A stretch of 64,000 nucleotides of DNA from the NCBI RefSeq assembly GCF_002443255.2, contig NW_019211455.1:3764597-3828596 (forward strand), given 5' to 3'. The position numbers were made by a program, and so were the translations under genes. Positions 1 to 10,920 of this stretch are shown here, piece by piece (the first letter of the stretch is position 1; every line of letters begins with the position of its first letter). The notes under the pieces are model-generated. The model was not told where the DNA came from. It searched no databases and saw nothing but the letters and a program-made list of their open reading frames with translations. This DNA comes from Varroa destructor (taxonomy: Eukaryota > Arthropoda > Arachnida > Mesostigmata > Varroidae).

Positions 1-129
1 ATACAGCTAATGAACAATGTGGAACTTCAGAGGCACCATTGAACGTGGCAGCATCGAACGTGGCAGCCTGCTCCGATATCTCCGCATACGGATTGGTTCC
101 ATCATCAAAATACATCGGGCAGTCGTCAT
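1..129 (-). CDS. Cysteine-rich protein, partial exon cut by the window edge
   Basis: The acceptor cgtttttgcag is strong. Reading HDDCPMYFDDGTNPYAEISE and onward, the frame stays open to base 1, including a short near-repeat (AATFDAATF). No stop codon is reached, so the C-terminus lies outside the window. Confidence 0.85.
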
Positions 130-3100
130 CTGCAAAAACGATTATTTCCACAGTTAATAGTATTTTTTAGCCAATTAGCACGCTGTCTTATTAAAGGCGA
201 CATTCGACACATGCCTATAGTTCCATTGAAGAGCCAACCTACAAACAAAGTTAGTCTGCAACTTACGTTCTCTTTCGTATTCAACCATATCCAGGGCAAC
301 TTGAGCCCCTTCCCGCGAGCTAATAGATACGACGTCCTGTTTAACGTGACAGAACGCACCGACACTAAGTGACATGAGAATTCGGTTGAGATCAGCACGT
401 TGATACACCCAACAGCGGTACTTAGAGTAGGCGTCCTCTTCTTCATACGTAATGAGGTAGCTTTTGAGGTTCTCTCGCCAAAAGCCAATACATTTGAGCA
501 TATGGTCTGGCTCGGAGTAAATATCTACGGGACGGCCGAAATGGTCAACAGACACACAATAGTCGGCATCAACAGCGATGGTCCGTTGATCGCGATCACA
601 TACGGAGAAGTCTACAAATAATAAAAATTAAATAGATAATAAAACAATCCGTAGTAAAGCAGAGGTAACTACTGGAGCGAACACACAAATGAAACGTCCA
701 AATACCCTCTAAAATCCTTTGACCTCTAAAATCCTTATTCCGCTAATTGACTTCTAAATAGCTTTTTTATTGCTTATCCCTCAGAAGACATACAAACGGG
801 TCTTCGAAGAATGTTGGAGTTCTAAAGGAAATCATAACCGAGGTACAAAATATCTGTACAACTTACCAGAAATGTTTTCTTTACAGTAGACGTTCGGGCG
901 GGGCATCTGGGTTACTCCGCCCCGAATTCGAGTCTCAAACAGAATATCACCGTGCTGCTGGAATTTGAATTTGCCTGCTACCGGACATTTAATGCTTACC
1001 GGATTCTTCATCACCAAGAGATCGTACCTTTACAGAGCGAATGGATAATGTTAACAAATGCATGAACGTATGTTCACTATAAAAAAAAAGAAAATAGATA
1101 AAAAGTCCAACGTTTTTATGAGAAAATCACTTGACTTGGGTATAAATTTATTTTTTTATATTCGCTTTTTGTGTAGTCTAGCAGCATGAACATTAAAATG
1201 AGGAATAAGCCCGGTTATTTTGAATTTCTCATAATTATAGGTAAACAAATTTTGTGTAGAAGGTCAGTTGGCAATAGAGCTTAAGGTTGAGGCTCAAATA
1301 ATTTTAAATTTCTTTAATAGAAAAGAAATAGGGAGCGAAAAAAATGCCTACGCGGGCAAAGATATACTAAACAACCGTTGGCAATACAAAAAAATGTGCT
1401 AGTGTATACAACAAGGATCAAAATTCTGTCTCGTGACTTAAAAACGCTCACAAAATTTTTCGATTTGCAAAGAAACGTCAATTTAACGCATCTACTATTT
1501 GGCTTAAAGTAAAACACGTTAGAAAATTATATAAGCAAGAAGTAAGGCTATCTGGGCCACAAATTATTTTGTATACAAAAGTCAGTCATTCAGCAAAGGT
1601 AAAAAATAGGTTATTTTTTTGAGAAAAAAGTATGATATTGGCTAGTAAAACAACGCTGTATAAAAACTTAGTGTCAAGCAAACTAAATTAAGGGTCATGA
1701 TTTATCTGTCATAGGTCGTTATGAAGTTTTGTTGGGCAGTGTGAAGTTAGGTTTATAATGGTCCAAACAGTTTCCAAAGTCGATTGAACCTGTAGAATTA
1801 CCGGTGTCATCCATAAGCCTGGTATAACATCCATCATGAATCGTGACTGATAACCGTAAGTGTTTCACATGTATATATGTAAAAAATTGTTAAGTCTTGA
1901 TCGTGCATTACGGCAAAAGCGTTGTCACAGTTTTTTCCAAAAACCATCATATGAGGCATTTGATCGGTAACGACGGTATGCTGTACAATCAGCTAAATAT
2001 ACGACCCTAGATTAATCTATGAAATTATTTTTCATTAAATACGCTCGCTACACAGTGGTTCAGATAGCCTCGCATCACGCTGGCCCATATATCTTCTAGA
2101 GCGACCATGTAATAAAGCTCAATGTTGTGCCTGATATAGAAACAATTGACTTTCAGTTAGTTTTAACATATGCAGCTCTGGATTTAATTAGCCTACATAC
2201 ACGCTGAGCTTATACAAACCTCCAATCCTGCTGAGCTCGGAACATAGTCCACGAACAAACAGTAGAAAAAGTTGGATCTCGAAGTTCTTTGCCTTTGCGA
2301 TATCGAATCACAGAGTGGTGTCGTGGCACGAAATCGAAACAAACATAGTCACGTTGGCTAAATGATATTAATAAGAGGAACAATAGAAAATTAGGGATAG
2401 CTAACGCTAAGCATTATGAATATGTTCTATTGCTATAAGGAACGTGTTCAATGGTGCCATATTGTAGTTCACTTAAAGAAGGATAGTTGACGTTAGTAAA
2501 ACGTCGTCGCGCACACATAAATTAGTTCTGTATAGATGTATGCATAATTTCAAAAAGAGATCCAGTGATCTCCGCACCAATACGGAGTAACAGTACAAAT
2601 CGAACAAACAAACAAACCAATGTACAAACTATACGAGGGAAATATTATTGCTGGTCTAACCTCTAACGCTCTAAAAAAACGGGCCGTTTGGCCCTCATGT
2701 ATTGGCTTGGAACGAAAGAAGAGTATTTCTTTGCAATCTGATAAATAGGCAAACTAAGCAATCTGCTTCTTTGTTTCAAATGAACGCCGATTTTCATTGT
2801 ACCATTGCACCAAAATAAAGCTTATCTTCTACTAACACTAGCCATCACATTTGAACAGATATACAAGTTTGCTTTCGGAATCGACCTGTTTTAATAGACA
2901 CACTTCTGTACCAAATACTAAAATACGGTTTTATCATCCTATTCATGGAAGGCTCCATGTGTTCCAATGCTCCTGTGCAGGCATAACAAATGCATCAAGA
3001 CCTTTGGTATGTATCTATCTATGCGTATTGCTAAATGAAGTTATTCGACTGATTGTTCACGTACATATAAACCATATGAATAGATATGCTAGATTCATAC

Positions 3101-6100
3101 CATCCGTTGATTCCGTGTCTCGCCATCATATATCTATTGTTTCTTTTTTCGACGCAAACGTACACCTGTTCCTTGATGCGGCCTGTATCAGGCTTCCATC
3201 GCTCGATAATGTGAGTTCGATTGATAATAACATCCGCATCGAAGTTAGCAGTGTTAATCCATTCGCCAGTAAAGTTTTCCGGTAGCTTACAACGTGGCTC
3301 CATAATTTCAGTCTTCACTATAAAAATAAATAACTTTCTTTATTACAAAATCGATAATCATATATAGTTGCAGATCGAGATGTTGAAAAAGAATCAAAGT
3401 CTTTCGTTTAACGCAAACCAGACCTCTGGACCTCACACATAGCAAATTGTGACACCCAAAATATTGTAGAATCCCAAATCAGTGGGCTCTAACCTTTATT
3501 TTTTTAGTTGTGCATATTTCTTCATAAAGCTGCGTAACATATAGATATTCGCAAATATATGAAACTTAGATAATTTTCTCGAATAACTACGCTAAGTGCA
3601 CCTTTACGGATAACAATCTGATGATTACGAACCCTGCTCCATGTGGTATCTGGATGGGGCATCCTGAGGATTCTTAAGGACATTACACTCAGGGGTAATA
3701 GATGCTCCCAAGAAAGTGTCGTCATCTCTATTAGCCAAAAAACAACGATATTTTTCATCAATACGAGATTCGCGGGAGTTCACTACGGCGAAAAAGTGGT
3801 TCTTCCCAATGTACCAATCACCGAGACACTTAAATTGGACTTCTGCAATCGAATACAGAAATAGTGAACGTCACTACAGGCTGCTTTCTTTCGTGTGCTG
3901 ATTATAAATGGTTTCAACAAATAAAAATACACCTAATCCGTTGTCCGTTTTTATAGCCTTTTTGCGAAATTCATTAGAGAGCGTCTTGCGCTTAGAGGGT
4001 CATCCTGTTTGGTTGACCGATCTGCAACGTCGCCATAATGGAGCTCTTTGGGGTCTTGTTATCTGTAAAAAGAAATATTCAGAAATTCTAGACAATAGCA
4101 TTATTTTCTTTTTAAGAAACATTAACAACAATAGTAATGTCCGTATGATGCTAAGAACCGGACAACCAATGTTTCGCTATCCGTACGTGTGTTTACCTCC
4201 TTCCTCGGTGTCTTCCATGCCCTCACACTGCCGATAATTCACTTGGAACTGCTGGTTGTCTATGAAGAACTGACTACCAGGTACTTGGCACGCTGTAATG
4301 TTAGCATCTGGATGCTTGCACTCGCCGGAGAATCTGTACGTGTTTTTATACGCAAACTTCCAGACACCTTCAAGGGACGAGCGACAGTTTTTTGGCGTAG
4401 GGTTGGTAGCTGAAAAAAAGCGGTGTTATTGGTTAATATACTCAGCAGTGATTTCTGAACCCAGGTCGAAGGTTCGACAAATAAACGAGGATAAAAAATA
4501 CGTAAGCAACATATTCAAACCAGGTACAGTAAAACTAATTATTACATTAGCACAATACAGTTAATGATTTTTATTATTTGTGGAAGGCTCTAGTAGAATT
4601 TAACAGACGTTTTTCGAATTAATTAAAAATTCCCACTTTTTCTTTTCGCTCCGGAGAACTTTGCTGATTACATACCAGTATTCGATCTGCATTTGAAATA
4701 GAAGCACATCCTTCACTTTTAAAACGTACATGAACATTCAGGTCCTGAATATCGAGCAAAAATAATTTACATACAAAATAGTGTGATCTGTTCCATATTG
4801 ACGTCGAGATTCCGGCAAACCGTCTGCACGTCGGGCCTCTCTGTAGGGTTAATATTTACGCATGGTGCTAGGAGAACAAAGACAAATGCGTTGAACCAAT
4901 CGTTAGATACTACCATTCTAGCAATGAACAACAAGTGTATACAAACAAAACAAAGTGAATACAACTATATGTGATGGAACTCTAACCCGCATATGCTGGG
5001 AATCGGTGAAAAACCTGAAATTTTCCAGGAATCCTTATAAATTTCATAGATACAAACATGCCTCATCCATCATTCTTAGTCTGTGTGCACTTCGGTGCAG
5101 AGTTTTGCTTTCTCGATATTCTGTAGTGAAAATAAATCTGCTTAAGCTATTATATACCTTTTATGCACAATGATTACTCACTTGAAATTTTGTCGATAAC
5201 GTTGAGAGTTCGCACGAACATTCGCGTACAGTAGTAACATGGCCTAAACGTGAAAAATCAGAAAAACATTAATATGTTTATGTTAGCTTAGGACGCCTGT
5301 GATTTTTAGATTTACTTTTTTTTAATGCTTTATTATTGTAACTAAAGGTACTTGCATTTTTCACCGCTAAAGACCCATGCCAGTTTATAGTTAATGCGGC
5401 TAGCTTAACCGTATAGTGAGCTCTGCGAAGGATTGCAATGATTCAACTTTTTCTCACTAATACAGAATGATAGGTTTACTTATTTTTGCAAAAAATAAAA
5501 GTTTATCCACGGTGATAAACTCACACATGTGTATCAGTTCTCTGCAGAACGAACGTATAGTTGTCATTGTTGTATATTGTCAAATTGATACACCGCGTGT
5601 TGATGACCAGGTTCCGCTGCGTATTCTGATCGTATGCGTTGAATCGGATTGTTTCCTGCAAATTGAAACAGGAATTGTCCATGCAGCGAGAAAAATCATC
5701 ATCCTTTATTTTTACGCCGATTTTTCAACTCAATTAATCTGACCTGAGCAACACATAATGAAGCTTTAATTTGCTTTCGTAACGTGTGAATTTTTACAAA
5801 TGACCAGTTGAGAGCATGTAGCCCACATGATGGCTTAGCGGAAAACGTATTTGCTTGTTAATATTAGGGACACATAGGTCAGATCATTCTACACTAGATA
5901 CAGTAGATAGGTAGTGCTAGATGTAACATTCGAAACTTTAGTTGAAACCGAGTAGTAGTTTTAACGAAACTCATTTTTGTCAAAATTTTTCCACAGTTCA
6001 TGTCCATCACCTGTTCGATCGTAGTAAAGGTGTCATCCCCACGCTCTCTCGAATACCATTCGCCCTGGACTGTCTGCGAGATATGACATCGTGGGTCGTA

Positions 6101-6150
6101 ATCGTAGTTTCCACCAAGGTAAATCTGAGCACAGCAAAGGCTGAAGATAG
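1..6150 (-). CDS. Secreted cysteine-rich protein with two tandem DUF7044/7043/7042-type domain sets (partial, 11 exons)
   Basis: Spliced gene on the minus strand. Exons in transcript order: 6150-6011, 5655-5525, 5243-5182, 4840-4775, 4409-4197, 3842-3633, 3317-3101, 2357-2220, 1027-867, 611-267, 129-1. Every junction has an AG acceptor and GT donor and every codon phase matches, giving about 603 residues without a stop. The protein opens with a hydrophobic secretion-signal end (AIFSLCCAQ) and carries many paired cysteines and NxS/T sites, as expected for an extracellular protein. The layout repeats twice: a GEW module, a C-x-x-C or YVC/NV-type strip, a C-x-x-x-x-G-x-(W/F)-x-F module, and a KC-x-G-x-W ... 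YRC module. This matches what I recall of uncharacterised arthropod proteins with DUF7042-7045 domains; the function is unknown. The start exon and the 3' end are not certain or not present. Confidence 0.88.
267..611 (-). CDS. Cysteine-rich protein, largest exon, second DUF7042-like module
   Basis: The acceptor is ttatttgtag and the donor is GAAC|GTAAGT. The 114 codons include FSVCDRDQRTIAVDADYCV, SVDHFGRPVDIYSEPD, KCIGFWRENLKSYLITYEEE, KYRCWVYQRADLNRILMSLS and a closing EYERE. It is the counterpart of the exon at 3842-3633 with an added N-terminal strip. Confidence 0.93.
867..1027 (-). CDS. Cysteine-rich protein, exon with second DUF7043-like module
   Basis: The acceptor is ctgtaaag and the donor is the near-consensus TCTG|GTAAGT. 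It encodes YDLLVMKNPVSIKCPVAG, KFKFQQHGDILFETRIRGG and PRPNVYCKENIS. Phase 1 in and phase 1 out match the neighbours. Confidence 0.92.
2220..2357 (-). CDS. Cysteine-rich protein, exon with YVCFDFVPRHH strip
   Basis: The acceptor is catttag and the donor is AG|GTTTGT. It encodes QRDYVCFDFVPRHHSVIRYR, then KGKELRDPTFSTVCSWTMF. There is no long open frame here, so it is easily missed, but both phases fit exactly. Confidence 0.9.
3101..3317 (-). CDS. Cysteine-rich protein, exon opening the second domain set
   Basis: The acceptor is tttttatag and the donor is GATG|GTATGA. It encodes CKLPENFTGEWINTANF, then INRTHIIERW, then YVCVEKRNNRYMMARHGING. C-x-L-P-x-NFTGEW is the most family-typical stretch of the gene. 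The last codon is completed to Cys by the next exon. Confidence 0.9.
3633..3842 (-). CDS. Cysteine-rich protein, exon with first DUF7042-like module
   Basis: The acceptor is cgattgcag. Of two possible donors, CAGG|GTTCGT is the one that fits the phase of the next exon. It reads VQFKCLGDWYIGKNHFFAVV, then RIDEKYRCFLANRDDDTFLG, then a cysteine and a Lys/Asn/Pro-rich tail. The KC-x-GDW ... KYRC arrangement recurs as KCIGFW ... KYRCWVYQR in the exon at 611-267. Confidence 0.9.
4197..4409 (-). CDS. Cysteine-rich protein, exon with first DUF7043-like module
   Basis: The acceptor tttttttcag is strong; the donor is GGAG|GTAAAC. The exon reads NCRSSLEGVWKFAYKNTYRF, then SGECKHPDANITACQVPGSQ, then FFIDNQQFQVNYRQCEGMED. 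Four cysteines and the C-x4-EG-x-W-x-F pattern mirror the KCPVAGKFKF pattern of the exon at 1027-867. Confidence 0.9.
4775..4840 (-). CDS. Cysteine-rich protein, 66-base exon
   Basis: The acceptor is ccctacag and the donor is T|GTATGT. It encodes RPDVQTVCRNLDVNMEQITLF and closes the first DUF7044-like domain, just before the next cysteine module. Phases match on both sides. Confidence 0.8.
5182..5243 (-). CDS. Cysteine-rich protein, 62-base exon with C-x-x-C motif
   Basis: A short exon between acceptor cgtttag and donor CAA|GTGAGT. It reads PCYYCTRMFVRTLNVIDKIS. The cysteine pair followed by RT-x-NV closely resembles the family's conserved strip, and a related strip (YVCFDFVPRHHSVIRYR) recurs in the second half of the protein. 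It is too short for ordinary ORF finding but phase-matched on both sides. Confidence 0.85.
5525..5655 (-). CDS. Cysteine-rich protein, exon continuing the first DUF7044-like domain
   Basis: A strong pyrimidine tract and ttgcag acceptor precede 5655; the donor is GT|GTGAGT. It encodes 43 residues (ETIRFNAYDQ ... LQRTDTH) with one cysteine and an N-glycosylation motif (NLT). Phase 0 in and phase 2 out agree with both neighbours. Confidence 0.85.
6011..6150 (-). CDS. Cysteine-rich protein, exon with signal peptide end and first GEW module
   Basis: The acceptor is cttatag and the donor is CAG|GTGATG. The exon reads AIFSLCCAQ (hydrophobic core and likely cleavage site), then a Tyr/Gly/Asp-rich linker, then CHISQTVQGEWYSRERG. 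The C ... GEW pattern is the start of the first DUF7044-like domain. It ends in phase 0. Confidence 0.85.
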
Positions 6151-6844
6151 CTATAAGGAAAATCCGTAATTAAGCATCAACTTTATGTTTTACAGGCTCT
6201 TGAATGGCAAATTAATTTAGAATAAGCAAACGACAACTATTATCACTATTAATATTTTTGTGCCAGAAACGAATGCGAATCGCTAGTACATTTAGGGTGA
6301 TAGTTTTTTTCGTAAATATCCCAAATTTTTACGTGATAAAAAGTTAAAAACTTTAGTTAAAAAACGCATTTAGAACTACGTCGTCACACGAGAGAATTAT
6401 GAAGTCAACCGTTGGAAATCTCATCGATAGAAATAGCAAATAGTATTTTTCTGTACATAAATATCAAAGCAGGAATATTCTCTAGTTGTATGTCAAAGAA
6501 CATGACCCGTTTCAAGCGTATTGTAGCTCAGAGGTTCTTCATTTGAGCATTTTTGGATGATACGGAAAAATTGGGCATTCGTGAATGAATACATAAGAAC
6601 CGAGAAAAATATGCTTCTGACAAAATATATTTCGCAATAAGGATATATCGTGAAACAGAGTCGTATTGTTCGGCTTCAGTTGTTTATTTAGCTTAAGCAA
6701 GATCATCATAAATGCACCAAAAAATTAATTCGAATAGTTAGCGTAAAAGGGACATCGTGGAACCGACAGCTAGCCCCTTGATAATAAGGTTTTCTCTCGC
6801 CGGCTAATTATTTCAGAAATAACCGCCGTAACTCACTAAGCAAC

Positions 6845-6899
6845 CTAAAAAATACTGCATGTATTTATACAGTGTTCGTGAAGACAACTCGCATCGCAT
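6845..6899 (-). CDS. Tentative first exon with start codon of the cysteine-rich protein gene
   Basis: The exon at 6150 begins with two bases of a split codon, so the start codon lies upstream. Reading from ATG at 6899 gives 18 codons plus one base ending at 6845, followed by a weak GT donor (6844-6843, GTTGCT). The phase is the one required. Joined, the N-terminus would contain MQYFL followed by AIFSLCCAQ, a convincing signal peptide with an internal Met at 6860. An in-frame stop lies just upstream of 6899. Against it: the donor is poor, and a TATAAATA string sits between the two Mets, which could mean the region is a promoter instead. Confidence 0.3.
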
Positions 6900-7012
6900 T
6901 ATGGTCTAGAGCTGTAGACTAAGTTTTTTCATTTCAATAATTGCGACCACTACGCGAATGCTAGCGAAACTTCATATGTACATCGTACACTCTCCACGTA
7001 TTGTCCACGTAT

Positions 7013-7035
7013 TGTCAAGGTGTGATACCTTGACA
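7013..7035. repeat. Small hairpin
   Basis: TGTCAAGGT and ACCTTGACA form a 9-bp stem around GTGAT. Just before it, tccacgtattg occurs twice in tandem. No role is evident. Confidence 0.4.
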
Positions 7036-7149
7036 TCTTTGGTATACCTTCGCGGGAAGCCGTTTGACGTATGCGTTTTACCCAGTTAGTCTGATATTTT
7101 AGGCATATATCACTAACAAAGATTTCTATACTATCTAATTTAACTCATT

Positions 7150-7850
7150 TTGTCCCTCCACTTCTACCTGAAAGCACAGCGGCCAAATGAACTGCATTGA
7201 ATTCCATCGTACTCGACGACTCCGCTCTCCCGTCGTATGTCAGTACTCTCAAAAGATGCACCCCATTTCGAACGTATCCGTAAATCGATCACTGTTTCTA
7301 GCACGAATCTTCAACAACCTTCTTGTACTCGCTAAACGACCCGGATGATTTCAAGCTTCTGCATAAAAGCAGCATAAGGCAATACAACTAAACCATCATT
7401 ATCCGAACGGTTGGGGGCGTACGAGAAAAGCTCTGATGACAACGATAGCTGCCACACGATAGCAGACCCCACCGACATCAAACGAACCGTTGACGCTGTT
7501 ACGTTGGCCCCAGCGCCTCGAATCGAATACGAGTGGCGTCGTTACCCTGGCGACGGCGATCCACGCTTCTTATATGCTACCCGAGAAAAGAATGATTATC
7601 TATACAATTGTGATTGTATAGCCATAAGAACAGTAAAAAGTAAATAAGGTAATTATACCTACACAGCTGTCAGTCGTAAAGATGCAAGAGTGTGAGAGAG
7701 AGCAATCGGAGCTTCGATGGTCTGCGGTATCCCTACAGGATACGATTTTCGTCCGGTCGAATTCGCGCTGCTCATGAGATCCGTTGGTCATGGGTAGCCA
7801 AGTGCGCGCTCTTCGATCAGAAGCAAAAATCACCGTCGCATTTATATTAG
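7150..7850. other. GC-richer patch upstream of the cysteine-rich gene, possible promoter or 5' exon
   Basis: This stretch is visibly richer in G, C and CG dinucleotides than its surroundings and has overlapping short frames on both strands, none with recognisable protein. Its place upstream of the minus-strand gene would suit a promoter or non-coding first exon. Nothing in it proves either. Confidence 0.25.
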
Positions 7851-9389
7851 AAAGCCGGTGCGATAGGCTGGCATACGGCTATAGGATCAGGTATATTATC
7901 CAATACTTTTATAACTGGTAAGAGGCTGAAGTGAGCGCTCTACACAACGATAAAAGAAGTTGTGTTTCATTTATGAGGATGTTTCCGTTTTCGGTAGAGC
8001 TGTATATTTGCCTAATGGTAACTTGGTGATTACTAGAAGATCAACTTAAACTTAGCACAAAAATAATTTCTACTAACTGGTCAGGATTTTATAATCGTTT
8101 GTCGGGCATTGCCACTGCAGATATTTTGTTCTTTTTTGTACAGAAATTAGAGAAAAGCTTAATTTACAGCCGTAACACCACTCACTATCAGTCTTTAGTC
8201 TAGTGAAAACCTCAAAATAATCGTAGTATACCGAATACCAACTTTACTGTCGGTCTGTTAAACGCGCGGCCAGCTCTACCGTACTACGTACGATGCCATG
8301 CGTTTACTCGATGTTAACAAATGAATAACCAATGTTTAGGAAGTGTCAAATCTATGTCGAAGTTTCATCGCTATTTCATGAACGTTTCTCAAGTTTAATT
8401 ATTCCATTATTCTATGTAATTCTCCTTCTTCTATATAATATAGAAATAAACCGTTTGATGAGACTCAGTCAATAGGTTTGTTACATTTAAAAAGTCAATG
8501 AATGCTTGTTGTTCGGGACTCTGTACCGCTTTCTTACAGAGAAATAGACCTCTTATCAAAAACCGCGAGTTCTTTACGAAGCGGATTGGGTATTAGCAGT
8601 TCGGTGTCCGTAATGTACACAGACGTTCGTAGCATCGATCTTGGGTACAAATGCATTTTGTTGCTGTTTTGGCTTTTGCTATATCTCAAGTGGGCGGCAC
8701 GTCAACTTGAAGACCCAGTCACCTGACAGAGGCGTTCTTTAGACGACTGAATAAAGAACCTATCGTTTAGCTGCTAGTCGCCAGGTCGAACTGATACGCA
8801 TCTGAAAAATGTCAGAAACCCAACTTCTTTTGTACTTTGTTTCATTATGCTTTCGTTATGATTAGCGCCGTAACATAATTCTATCGGACAGCGGGATGAA
8901 TGATTATTATTTATAATCAGTTTTTTTCACTAATGTTCGAGTAAAGGTAACGTCATAGGTTTCGTCTTAAACTAAGTACGCTATAACTAACGGTTGGCAT
9001 CATAAAATTGTATGGAAGCAGAGATGAACAATTGCTTTCACGTTCGTCAAGTTGCTGGGCAGCGATCTATCGTTTCAATAAATTTGTATGCTAACCATGA
9101 ATTGAAACTAATTATAAACTGCTTTTGTACAAAGCAGTCGGGCCTAACGTCGGCATTTCCCTAATACAATACAAGCAGTCCGATTGATTACGAGGATGTC
9201 GACCAAACAAATCTATTGCAAAAGATGTGACAGTCTGCGAATTGTACAACTAACGAAAATCAATCAAATCTAACTCTAGCTATTGGATTCTACGACTCTC
9301 ATTGGGTCAGATGCTATCAGCTGATACAAGCACTCTATTAGTTGATATTCCTGAGGACATTTGCATAATAAACTCGTATTTATTTTTAC
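7851..9389. other. Non-coding stretch, nothing recognised
   Basis: AT-rich sequence with only short stop-bounded frames on both strands. I see no domain, splice-flanked exon or repeat boundary. Confidence 0.4.
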
Positions 9390-10920
9390 AGCAGACTGGA
9401 CGAGAAGGCTTCAGCGGTGAAGTTCGCGGTCGAACTGAAACTACAATCGAAGTGGTAATGCGGAGTACACCAAAATAACGAAAAACAGAAGATACCAAGT
9501 GATCAGACAAGATCTCGGTAAATATCGGTTGTGGTCGAAATTGGTCCAAAAAACGTGGAACTTAACCTCGACGTAAACAACGTCACCATGGACGAAAGTA
9601 CTGAACATTCGAAAACTGCCAAAGGCCGCGTTGAGTTGCAAAACCAATTTACTTTACTCAACAACATACACAAACAAAGAAGCAAACGATTTATAAGGAT
9701 GCCTCGTATCTAGCACATTTGATACCCGTGTCAACTGGTGATATTTGCTGAGTTTTCGGCTGCCTATATGAACTCAATATAAATTAAAAAGAAACTATAG
9801 AGAACTTGTATTACATGCCATTTTTTTTTGATCCATTATTGATGTTCTAGGGCCGCCTTGGTCAATTTGATTCGTGAATGAAAGTATCAGACATATGCGG
9901 GAAGTGATACCCCAGAAATATAAACGCGTGGGCTGCCCAAGACAAAAAAAACGCTTTCTCTGAATTGGAAATATCATATCTGCTGTGCACTTTTTTTCCT
10001 GTCAAGAATATAAAAATTTCCAGGTGAGCATGTTACAGAACGAACTCGTGTGGCACGTGAGGCGAGCCGTACAAACTGTATTGCATAGTCGTAGAGGAAT
10101 CACAGAGGGGTTTAGATATGAAGACAAGCCTCTTCCGGATGTCTCCGCGCAGCGACGTCAAAAAGAAGCCAGCCTTAAGATGACGCTGGTCTGTGAAAAA
10201 AACACAATTTGACCTCTTCGAGAAGAAAGTAGTAAATTTCGTTCTGCGCGGACAAATCACTCAGATGAAGACCGACACGGCCATTTTAACTAATAGCGAA
10301 GAAATGACACTGGAATTAAAGATCGCTGAAATGTATAAAAAGCTGCAACTTTGTGCTGACGAGGTTTATATGAACTTTGGTGCTGGACGAAAGTGACCTG
10401 AAAAACGAAGTTTTGAGAAGCATACCGCAGCAAACATCAAATAGTGCTGGAACTTAAAGGGAGGCACATCATAAAAATCTAAAACACCTTCCTTAAATAT
10501 GTCAGGCGGGGGAACATGCTCCTTAAAACCTGCCACCAGCAGTCACTCAAATGGGCACAGAAACCGTCCTAGCCGAGATCCAGAAGCTAATAAAAAAGCT
10601 TCCGGCTGATACCGGAAGGCTACGAAGAATAAAGGACATGAGAGTTTAGACACGTGCTTGATCACCCACAAGTAAATATATGATGATATTCGAGAACAGC
10701 TGGAAATTCGTCAGCGGTTTAAACGTCGACAGCAAAATATTGACCTATACATTATTTGGGCCTAAATGACCTAGGATATTGATAGACCTCTCTTCTCTGC
10801 TGAGCAGGATTTACTCTAAATCGAAAGCTGACGATTCACTGTCCGCATCAATGCAAGCATGACAAATGCCCGTTTGACGTTAAAGAAAATTCCTCAAGGA
10901 CGAACTTCTACAGCTAAACC
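9390..10920 (+). pseudogene. Decayed coiled-coil protein gene, possibly axonemal (CCDC40-like)
   Basis: Charged, heptad-like protein fragments lie in order on the plus strand but in shifting frames. They include RLDEKASAVKFAVELKLQSK near 9395; LQNELVWHVRRAVQTVLHSR after an AG at 10022; FDLFEKKVVNFVLRGQITQM and LELKIAEMYKKLQLCADEVY in another frame from 10200; DLKNEVLRSIPQQTS after a further shift near 10385; KLIKKLPADTGRLRRIKDMR near 10590; and DDIREQLEIRQRFKRRQQNI near 10690. Stops and frameshifts (one at an A-run near 10200) show the gene is dead. The style is that of cilium/axoneme coiled-coil proteins; the CCDC40 link is from memory and weak. It could be a retrocopy or a decayed intron-bearing gene. 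Confidence 0.5.

Noticed and set aside
400..621. Plus-strand frame opposite the cysteine-rich gene
   Set aside because: It is the antisense shadow of the minus-strand exon at 267-611. The same applies to plus frames at 3643-3901, 4189-4564, 4783-4974, 5467-5742 and 5942-6169.
3164..3166. Earlier donor (CAG|GTGTAC) in the exon at 3101-3317
   Set aside because: It looks better than the chosen donor but would remove YVCVEKRNNRYMMAR and break the phase with the next exon, which supplies the expected Cys codon.
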